This document shows, in pieces, positions 7,388-12,653 of a stretch of DNA of 13,650 nucleotides. Made by a program: the position numbers and the translations under genes. Positions within the stretch are counted from its first letter, which is position 1; each line of letters opens with the position of its first letter. The stretch is from an uncultured Clostridia bacterium (GTDB taxonomy: Bacteria; Bacillota; Clostridia; Christensenellales; CAG-917): the NCBI GenBank assembly GCA_946056785.1, contig CAMGKS010000017.1, positions 1-13,650 of the forward strand, in the 5' to 3' direction. Under the pieces are notes generated by a model, which saw only the letters and a program-made list of their open reading frames with translations, was not told the origin of the DNA and made no database searches.

Positions 7388-7858
7388 TTACCACTTGTAG
7401 TGTGCAAACGCCTTATTAGCTTCAGCCATACGATGCGTTTCTTCTTTCTTCTTTACAGCACCGCCGGCATTGCCGAAAGCGTCCATAATTTCTGCTGCAA
7501 GTCTGTCGTCCATTGTTTTTTCACTTCTTTTTCTTGCGAAATCGACGAGCCAACGAATACCCAAAGTCTGACGACGATCAGGTCTGATTTCAAGCGGTAC
7601 CTGATAGGTAGAACCGCCTACACGTCTTGCCTTTACTTCGAGAACAGGCATGATGTTTTCAAGTGCTCTTGTAAAAACTTCCAATGGATTTTGACCCATT
7701 TTTGCTTCTATCTTATTAAATGCGTCATAGACGATAGATTGAGCCGTACCCTTTTTGCCGTCGTACATAACTTGATTGACGAGCTTTGCAACAACTTTGC
7801 TGTTGTAAATAGGGTCAGGCAATACGTCTCTTTTAGATACGCCACTTCTTCTTGGCAT
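7388..7858 (-). CDS. rpsG: 30S ribosomal protein S7
   Basis: S7 nucleates assembly of the 30S head by binding the 3' major domain of 16S rRNA, and contacts E-site tRNA. The 156-aa product is exactly the common bacterial length, with MPRRSG at the start, the KARRVGGSTYQVPLEIRPDRR element (76-96) and the RKRSEKTMDDRLAAEI helix. It begins 36 bp after rpsL with a strong AGGAGG, and is followed 10 bp later by fusA. S7 represses str operons in some bacteria; I see no clear S7 site in the short rpsL-rpsG gap. Confidence 0.99.
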   Translation of the reverse strand: MPRRSGVSKRDVLPDPIYNSKVVAKLVNQVMYDGKKGTAQSIVYDAFNKIEAKMGQNPLEVFTRALENIMPVLEVKARRVGGSTYQVPLEIRPDRRQTLGIRWLVDFARKRSEKTMDDRLAAEIMDAFGNAGGAVKKKEETHRMAEANKAFAHYKW

Positions 7859-7894
7859 ATTTATCCTCCTAAATATTCATCCGAGATTTGTTTC

Positions 7895-8266
7895 TTATTT
7901 TGCACGTTTTGCGCCATACTTGCTTCTTGCCTGCTTACGCTTAGCAACGCCGGCAGTATCAAGAGCACCACGTATAATATGGTAACGCACACCGGGTAAG
8001 TCCTTAACACGGCCGCCACGGATAAGAACAACGCTGTGCTCTTGCAAGTTGTGACCGATGCCAGGGATATAGACAGTACCCTCCTGACCGTTAACAAGTC
8101 TTACTCTTGCGATTTTTCTGACTGCAGAGTTAGGCTTTTTAGGCGAAGTAGTTGTAACCGACAAACAAATGCCTCTCTTTTGCGGACATTCGTCCATGAT
8201 AGGCGTCATCGATTTTTTGAGCTGTCTTTCTCTACCCTTTCTGACAAGCTGATTAATGGTTGGCAT
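7895..8266 (-). CDS. rpsL: 30S ribosomal protein S12
   Basis: S12 lines the decoding centre and affects accuracy and streptomycin response. The start is set at the MPTINQLVRKGR methionine because a strong AGGAGG lies just upstream and this is the universal S12 N-terminus; an in-frame ATG 36 bp earlier has no such support. The product is 123 aa. Decoding loops are intact: TTTSPKKPNSA (38-48), with the lysine tied to streptomycin sensitivity present, and GGRVKDLPGVRYH. It is second in the operon, after the L7Ae-like gene. Confidence 0.98.
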   Translation of the reverse strand: MPTINQLVRKGRERQLKKSMTPIMDECPQKRGICLSVTTTSPKKPNSAVRKIARVRLVNGQEGTVYIPGIGHNLQEHSVVLIRGGRVKDLPGVRYHIIRGALDTAGVAKRKQARSKYGAKRAK

Positions 8267-8288
8267 ATTAACCTCCTGTAAATTTTCG

Positions 8289-8319
8289 GATGCTTTCCGC
8301 AACCCCTTGGGGAAGCATC
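8289..8319 (-). other. Stem-loop between the L7Ae-like gene and rpsL
   Basis: GATGCTT (minus strand, 8319-8313) pairs with AAGCATC (8295-8289) over a 17-nt apical part that contains the mini-palindrome ccccaagggg. It fills most of the gap between the L7Ae stop and the rpsL ribosome site and has no T-run. It could be a processing or translational control hairpin, or incidental. Confidence 0.4.
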
Positions 8320-8325
8320 TATTAC

Positions 8326-8589
8326 CTAATCCTTAATAATTCCTACGGTTGCAGCATTGACGGCGATATTGCACTCTTTGCCGAGCCACGCCATAGAGGG
8401 TGCAACAATAACCTCTACGCCGCTTTTTTCCGCCTGCGTTTTAACCTTCGTCTTTATAAAGTCTTCGGCGTCCTCCGACAGAATCACACACCGTAATTCA
8501 TCGGAAGCCATACCCCTCAAAACCTGTTTTGTTCCGACAACTTTTGAAGAGTTGTTTAGCATTGTTATGATTTCCTGTTCTTTTCTCAT
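8326..8589 (-). CDS. L7Ae/L30e/S12e family K-turn-binding protein (YbxF-like)
   Basis: This small RNA-binding protein resembles the L7Ae-like proteins encoded beside rpsL in Bacillota (YbxF of Bacillus). The family fold is visible: SSKVVGTKQVLRGMASDELRC (with GTKQ), the strand VILSEDAED, and the C-terminal APSMAWLGKECNIAVNAATVGII, which forms the K-turn contact loop. The 87-aa reading starts at 8589 but lacks a Shine-Dalgarno match. An internal ATG at 8562 has AGGA 10 nt upstream and would give 78 aa, close to the family's usual length; either start is possible. It is the first gene after the promoter at 8639-8667. Orthologues usually lie between rpoC and rpsL, but no rpoC is upstream here. 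Confidence 0.92.
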   Translation of the reverse strand: MRKEQEIITMLNNSSKVVGTKQVLRGMASDELRCVILSEDAEDFIKTKVKTQAEKSGVEVIVAPSMAWLGKECNIAVNAATVGIIKD

Positions 8590-8607
8590 ATACTTTTTTG
8601 GTACTTG

Positions 8608-8632
8608 AAAAAACGCTTGTGCTTCTACAAGC
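8608..8632 (-). terminator. Hairpin plus T-run at the 5' end of the str transcript (possible attenuator)
   Basis: Minus-strand GCTTGT (8632-8627), loop AGAAGC and ACAAGC (8620-8615) form a 6-bp stem followed by G and six T. The form is that of an intrinsic terminator, but it lies at the predicted transcription start of the promoter just upstream. It could act as an early attenuator or a 5' stability hairpin, or terminate transcripts coming from upstream. Confidence 0.5.
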
Positions 8633-8638
8633 CATATT

Positions 8639-8667
8639 ATCTTACCAATTTAATTGTCTATTGTCAA
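8639..8667 (-). promoter_or_regulatory. SigA-type promoter for the L7Ae-rpsL-rpsG-fusA-tuf operon
   Basis: Minus strand TTGACA (8662-8667, perfect -35), 17-bp spacer and TAAGAT (8639-8644, 4 of 6 matches). The predicted start is near 8632, about 43 bp before the first possible start codon. The spacer contains the symmetric sequence CAATTTAATTG (8646-8656), a possible operator. It is the only good promoter seen in front of this gene set. Confidence 0.75.
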
Positions 8668-8904
8668 ACGATTTAACCCCTATTTTGAAATAATGGAAAA
8701 CAAAATTTTTAGTATTTTTTGCCCCTATTTATGCCTGTTTTATCGTAATTTACAGAAAAAAAACATACGCTTCCGCTTCCTTTTGCCGCTTTTGCGTTTC
8801 TTTTCCGTGTTCCGATACCGATAAAAGCCGTCCTTTCTTTTACGCTTTACTACGTAAAAAGCATAGCCCTTTCTTTTACGCCTTACAACGCAAGTCTCAT
8901 ACTC
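8668..8904. other. Intergenic low-complexity region, no credible gene
   Basis: This lies between the str promoter and the lipoprotein terminator. On the plus strand 8761-8900 is pyrimidine-rich, with repeated cttcc/cttttacg words and a near-duplicate pair, tcctttcttttacgctttac (about 8840-8859) and ccctttcttttacgccttac (about 8868-8887). The minus strand reads as a 66-codon Arg/Lys-rich frame whose start lies inside the terminator stem and has no ribosome site, so I do not call it a gene. Confidence 0.6.
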
Positions 8905-8937
8905 CAAAAAATAAAAGGAGCGTAATGCTCCTTTTAT
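8905..8937 (-). terminator. Intrinsic terminator after the lipoprotein gene
   Basis: Perfect 11-bp stem, ATAAAAGGAGC (8911-8921) with GCTCCTTTTAT (8927-8937), around a 5-nt loop. On the minus strand it is followed by TTTTT (8910-8906). It is about 85 bp past the lipoprotein stop and isolates that gene from the str operon. Confidence 0.9.
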
Positions 8938-9022
8938 CAAATCTTTTTATCGATTATGTTTAACAATTGCTTCTTTGCACTGCCGCATTTTTGCATGCCG
9001 TGCTTTACGTTCAACCTTTGCG

Positions 9023-9934
9023 TTATTTTCCGCCCAAATTCAAATTGTATGAAACTGCTGACATTGTTGCTTCATTGTTCAAATAGTCGAAATCTTTGTA
9101 ATCTTCATATGAAGTTATTCGAATATCGTTTGTTTCGCTTGATAGCATATAATTAATAGATTCATTATTGTCAGTTGACGCAGAATAACAACGAGCGTAC
9201 ACAGTAGCAATTTTGTTATTATATAAAACTGTTAAAATTGTCCCATTTCTTCCGTCTCCCATGCCTGCAAACTTCGTTGCATTAAGAACTGTTCCGCCTT
9301 CCAATCCAACATCTGCCAAAACATAATTGCAAAGGTCGTTATATTTTTCTTCGGAGACCGCACCTTTTAATATAGTGTTTTGCTGAATGTTAGAAAGAGA
9401 TATTGAATCCAATTTTTGAGATATTTCTTTATAAGTGTTTTTAGATATATCACCCAAATTACTATCTAATTCATAAAAATACTTAACTGCCGAACCCCTT
9501 GTATAATCTGCTGTCACAAAAACTTTTCCGTCTTTTGAATTAAGTTTAACAAGTTCAACATTACTTATTGTTCCACGAGTTGCTTCGCCTGAGAGATATT
9601 CAGAAACTTTTTCAACAATTTTTTCTTCACATTCTGCTTTATATTCAGCAGGAGTTTTTTCTGGGCCTGGGGTAACTTCTCCGCCGGTTTCTCCGCCTGT
9701 TTCCGTCGTGTCGGAGCCTGTCTCCGTGCCTGTTTCCGTGTTTTCGCTATCGCCTGTCGTTGCATTGCCTGTCGTTGCATTGCCTGTCGTTGCATTGCCT
9801 GTCGTTGCATTGCCTGAAGTAGTCTTTGTTTCCGCCTCTCCGCATGCGACAAGCATAAAACAACACGCAATCAATATAAAAACTACACTCATCAAAACAA
9901 GCCCTTTCAGACCTCTCTTTTTCCCTTTTTCCAT
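9023..9934 (-). CDS. Predicted lipoprotein of unknown function
   Basis: The 303-aa product is not one I recognise. It has a basic N-terminus (MEKGKKRGLK), a hydrophobic stretch (11-30) and a lipobox LVAC with Cys31 followed by Gly; an earlier LIAC at Cys24 is a second candidate. A Thr/Gly/Ser/Glu-rich linker follows (32-95), with four tandem NATTG units near 42-61, resembling a cell-wall spacer. The remaining 96-303 looks like a globular extracytoplasmic domain without recognised catalytic motifs; it begins with a Glu/Lys helix (AEYKAECEEKIVEKVSEYLSG). A good AGGAG site supports the start. It is a single-gene unit with its own terminator between tsaD and the str operon, so context gives no function. 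It is more AT-rich than its neighbours. Confidence 0.88.
   Translation of the reverse strand: MEKGKKRGLKGLVLMSVVFILIACCFMLVACGEAETKTTSGNATTGNATTGNATTGNATTGDSENTETGTETGSDTTETGGETGGEVTPGPEKTPAEYKAECEEKIVEKVSEYLSGEATRGTISNVELVKLNSKDGKVFVTADYTRGSAVKYFYELDSNLGDISKNTYKEISQKLDSISLSNIQQNTILKGAVSEEKYNDLCNYVLADVGLEGGTVLNATKFAGMGDGRNGTILTVLYNNKIATVYARCYSASTDNNESINYMLSSETNDIRITSYEDYKDFDYLNNEATMSAVSYNLNLGGK
9751..9810. repeat. Four tandem 15-bp repeats inside the lipoprotein linker
   Basis: Plus-strand unit tgcctgtcgttgcat: the copy at 9751-9765 differs in the first base, and copies at 9766-9780, 9781-9795 and 9796-9810 are exact. A further partial copy (tgcctg) follows. The period is a multiple of three, so copy-number changes would only lengthen or shorten the NATTG linker. 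Confidence 0.95.
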
Positions 9935-9978
9935 ATTTCTCTCCTTTTTATTTCAAATTGTCCTTTTATTTTTAAACG

Positions 9979-10007
9979 ATATTATTTCTCGCTCAGCCTT
10001 AAAACAA
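9979..10007 (-). promoter_or_regulatory. Weak candidate promoter for the lipoprotein gene
   Basis: Minus strand TTGTTT (10002-10007), 17-bp spacer, TAATAT (9979-9984). Spacing is ideal, but only 3 of 6 and 4 of 6 positions match. It lies about 45 bp upstream of the start codon. The candidate at 10120-10148 matches better but is more distant. Confidence 0.3.
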
Positions 10008-10084
10008 GTTTTCGCTTTTATCTTTTTTGTTTTAAGCCTTTTCCTTTCATCCGTTTTTTATTTCTGAATTTTCTGTTTAAATCA

Positions 10085-10122
10085 AATAAGGCTGTGCCAC
10101 GTTCAAAAAGCACAGCCTTATT
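10085..10122. terminator. 13-bp perfect inverted repeat, probable (bidirectional) terminator after tsaD
   Basis: AATAAGGCTGTGC (10085-10097) and GCACAGCCTTATT (10110-10122) pair perfectly around a 12-nt loop. Read on the minus strand, the hairpin ends in CCTTATTTGATTT, a broken T-tract typical of weaker terminators. It is about 325 bp beyond the tsaD stop. Its right end overlaps a TATAAT, so an operator role is an alternative. Confidence 0.65.
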
Positions 10123-10148
10123 ATACAATATTTATTTTATTAAATCAA
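10120..10148 (-). promoter_or_regulatory. Candidate promoter overlapping the inverted repeat
   Basis: Minus strand TTGATT (10143-10148, 4 of 6), 17-bp spacer, TATAAT (10120-10125, perfect). The predicted start falls inside the palindrome at about 10113, giving a leader of roughly 180 nt before the lipoprotein gene. The surrounding DNA is very AT-rich, so a chance match is possible. Confidence 0.45.
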
Positions 10149-10446
10149 CAACGAATTTATCAATTTCGACTTAATTCCCCACGTTTTTTTATAATCTCTT
10201 TTTTATCGACTTTCTTTGATTTATCGCCCTTTTAAATTTTAGCGGCGGTATTAAATTTTAACTCCGCAAATTTAAGGCTGAATCGATTTATTAGTTGCGT
10301 TTCTATTCTTATTTGTTCGTTTCGTCTTTATTTGCCACTCTCACATTTATCGCTTTTTTTGCAATAATCGATAAATTTTTTAAGTCTTAAACTACGCCAT
10401 ACGCTTTGCGGCAAAAATTATAAAATATTTTCGAAAAGTTTTCGTA

Positions 10447-11469
10447 TCAAAGCCGTACGTCGGCTTTTGCGTCAAGGCTTAATTCGGCAGGTTTTTCGTC
10501 GTTTTTTATCATATAATAGCATGCCGCCCCTATCATTGCCGCATTGTCCGTGCAATATTTAAGTTGCGGATAATAAACGCTGACTCCCTCTTTGTCGAAA
10601 ACCGACTTGAACGTTTCTCTTAAAAAGCCGTTTGCCGAAACTCCGCCGGCTATGGCAATCTTTTTTAAATTCGTCCTTTTTTGCAATATTTCGACAGCGT
10701 TCGACATTTGTTCGACTGCCGCTTTCTGAAAACTGCATGCAAGGTCCGCCTTGTTAATTTCTTCCTTACGTTGCTCTGCGTTATGCACGAAATTGATTAC
10801 GGACGTTTTCAAGCCGCTGTATGAAAAATAAATTTCCTTTCCCTTATATTTCGGCTTAGGAAACTCCAAAACGGGTTTTCCTTCCTTTGCGAGTTTTTCG
10901 ATTTCAGGTCCGCCTGGATAAGGCAAAGATAAAACTCTTGCCACCTTGTCGAACGCTTCGCCCGCCGCGTCGTCACGGGTGGACGCCAAAAGTTTCGTTT
11001 TGTCGTAATCTTTAACTTCGAGCACTGCGGTATGTCCGCCGCTGCAAAGCATACAAAGATACGGCGGCTTTAAATCTGATTCGATATAATTTGCCGCAAG
11101 GTGCCCCATTATATGACTTACCGCAAAAAGCGGTTTTTTCCAGGCGTAAGCAAGACCTTTAGCGTATGAAACTCCCACCAACAACGCACCGAGCAAACCG
11201 GCACCGTAAGTTACGCCGATTGCGTCGATATCGTCCGGCGTTACGTTCGCCTTTTTCATAGCCTCGTCCACAACGCTTTCTATCGACAATACGTGATTTC
11301 TCGAAGCGATTTCAGGCACGACTCCGCCGAATCTTCTGTGTATGTCGATTTGAGTGGCGATAACGCTTGACAAAACGGTACGTCCGTTTTTGACAACCGC
11401 CGCCGCCGTTTCGTCGCACGACGACTCTATACTTAGTATTACTATGTTTTCCTTGTCTTTGAGTTCCAT
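10447..11469 (-). CDS. tsaD: tRNA N6-adenosine threonylcarbamoyltransferase TsaD
   Basis: TsaD (also called Gcp/YgjD) transfers the threonylcarbamoyl group from threonylcarbamoyl-AMP to A37 of ANN-decoding tRNAs, working with TsaB and TsaE in bacteria. The 340-aa length is standard. ASKHA-fold motifs: IESSCDETAAAVV (14-26), metal-binding His119 and His123 in SHIMGH, the CSGGHT nucleotide loop (142-147), DDAAGEAFDKVAR (166-178), IAGGVSAN (273-280) and CTDNAAMI, with metal-ligand Asp308. The start is chosen from the family N-terminus, as the upstream GGAAAA is a weak ribosome site. It follows prfB by 68 bp and is probably cotranscribed with it. Confidence 0.97.
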   Translation of the reverse strand: MELKDKENIVILSIESSCDETAAAVVKNGRTVLSSVIATQIDIHRRFGGVVPEIASRNHVLSIESVVDEAMKKANVTPDDIDAIGVTYGAGLLGALLVGVSYAKGLAYAWKKPLFAVSHIMGHLAANYIESDLKPPYLCMLCSGGHTAVLEVKDYDKTKLLASTRDDAAGEAFDKVARVLSLPYPGGPEIEKLAKEGKPVLEFPKPKYKGKEIYFSYSGLKTSVINFVHNAEQRKEEINKADLACSFQKAAVEQMSNAVEILQKRTNLKKIAIAGGVSANGFLRETFKSVFDKEGVSVYYPQLKYCTDNAAMIGAACYYMIKNDEKPAELSLDAKADVRL

Positions 11470-11537
11470 TTTTCCGTTTTAGGTATTAAATGATTAATGA
11501 ATTAAACGTAGTTTTCCGATTAACGCTTTAACGGTGC

Positions 11538-12653
11538 TTATTCAACGCTTTTTGCGTTAGCCTGCTTTAAGTATTCGTTTATAAAAGGCTCCAAGTCGCC
11601 GTCCATAACCGCCTGCACGTTTCCCGTTTCGTATCCTGTACGGTGGTCTTTCACCATAGTATACGGACAAAAAACGTAGCTTCTTATCTGGCTGCCCCAT
11701 TCGATTTTTTTCAAAACGCCTGAGATCGACGCCGCTTCCGCTTCACGTTCACGCTCTCTTCTTTCAACGAGTTTGCCTCTCAACATATTCATAGCGGTTT
11801 CTCTGTTCTGAATCTGACTGCGTTCGTTCTGACACGCAACGATTATTCCCGTCGGTATATGCGTTATTCTTATTGCCGATTCCGTTTTATTGACATGCTG
11901 TCCGCCTGCTCCGCTGCTTCGGTACGTATCGACTTTTAAATCTTCGGGACGAATGACTATGTCCGTATCGTCGATTATTTCCGGCATGACTTCAAGAGAA
12001 GCAAAAGACGTATGACGTCTGCTGTTTGCGTCGAACGGCGAAATTCTGACAAGTCGATGGACGCCCTTTTCCGCTTTTAAATAGCCGTAGGCGTTATCGC
12101 CTTCCGCCTTAAACGTTACGCTTTTTATCCCTGCTTCGTCTCCGTCGAGTTTGTCAAGCTCGGTTACCTTATAATCTTTCGATTCGAGATATCTCGTATA
12201 CATTCTGTAAAGCATGTTCGCCCAATCTTGCGCTTCCGTTCCGCCCGCTCCGGCGTGCAAAGTCAATATCGCATTGAGTCCGTCATACTTTCCGCTGAGC
12301 AAAGTTGCCAACCGAATTTCTTCCACGGCGTTTGAAAGAGAGTCTATTTCTCTGTCAAGATCTTCAACTATGCTTTCGTCCGGTTCGAGCTCCAAAATTT
12401 CAACGGTGTCAAGAGCGTCTTTAAGCTTTACTTCGAGCTTTTCGAATTTTTCGATTTTTGCTTCCAGCCTTTTCAACTCTTTGGAAACTTTTTGCGCGTT
12501 TTCAACGTCGTTCCAAAAGCCGTCGCTATGTTCGACTTCCGTAAGTCTTTTTATTTCCGATTTAATCTTGTCGGGAGATATGGAAGCGTAAGCTATGCCG
12601 AGCGTTTCGATAAGTTCGTTTATTCTGTTTTTCCTAATTAACGTATCAATCAT
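11538..12653 (-). CDS. prfB: Peptide chain release factor 2
   Basis: RF2 terminates translation at UGA and UAA. I start at the MIDTLIRKN methionine, which gives 371 aa and places the codon-reading SPF at 205-207 and the catalytic GGQ at 250-252, the positions of the E. coli protein. The frame is open 33 codons further upstream, but that stretch lies over the secA 3' end and is not family-like. The ATG overlaps the secA stop by 8 nt (ATGATTGA), with no clear Shine-Dalgarno, so translation is probably coupled. The +1 frameshift site (CTT TGA C) found near codon 26 of many prfB genes is absent; the frame is continuous. Confidence 0.97.
   Translation of the reverse strand: MIDTLIRKNRINELIETLGIAYASISPDKIKSEIKRLTEVEHSDGFWNDVENAQKVSKELKRLEAKIEKFEKLEVKLKDALDTVEILELEPDESIVEDLDREIDSLSNAVEEIRLATLLSGKYDGLNAILTLHAGAGGTEAQDWANMLYRMYTRYLESKDYKVTELDKLDGDEAGIKSVTFKAEGDNAYGYLKAEKGVHRLVRISPFDANSRRHTSFASLEVMPEIIDDTDIVIRPEDLKVDTYRSSGAGGQHVNKTESAIRITHIPTGIIVACQNERSQIQNRETAMNMLRGKLVERREREREAEAASISGVLKKIEWGSQIRSYVFCPYTMVKDHRTGYETGNVQAVMDGDLEPFINEYLKQANAKSVE

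Larger units (their letters stand above)
9935..10446. other. 512-bp AT-rich intergenic region between tsaD and the lipoprotein gene
   Basis: No credible gene. It holds the inverted repeat at 10085-10122, two promoter candidates toward the lipoprotein gene (10120-10148 and 9979-10007), and several copies of TTTATCG (10202-10208, 10220-10226, 10346-10352) with an inverted copy at 10369-10375. That last pair can form an 8-bp AT-rich stem. Plus-strand DNA is markedly T-rich. Confidence 0.6.

Noticed and set aside
6283..7419. 378-codon open frame on the plus strand opposite fusA
   Set aside because: It is a shadow of the highly conserved fusA coding strand. It is rich in Arg, Phe, Asn and Cys without a family resemblance, and it has no start signal of its own.
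8266..8302. Upstream in-frame ATG giving S12 a 12-residue extension
   Set aside because: The AGGAGG lies just before the MPTINQ start, which is the universal S12 N-terminus.
8677..8730. Direct repeat CCCCTATTT (8677-8685 and 8722-8730) upstream of the str promoter
   Set aside because: Nine bases, two copies, in AT-rich DNA: too little to call an activator site, though its position would suit one.
8740..8940. 66-codon Arg/Lys-rich open frame on the minus strand
   Set aside because: It starts inside the terminator stem, has no ribosome binding site, and its composition reflects pyrimidine-rich low-complexity DNA.
10345..10376. Plus-strand stem ATTTATCG/CGATAAAT followed by T-run, resembling a terminator
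   Set aside because: The stem is AT-rich with a 16-nt loop, and there is no plus-strand gene upstream that would need it.
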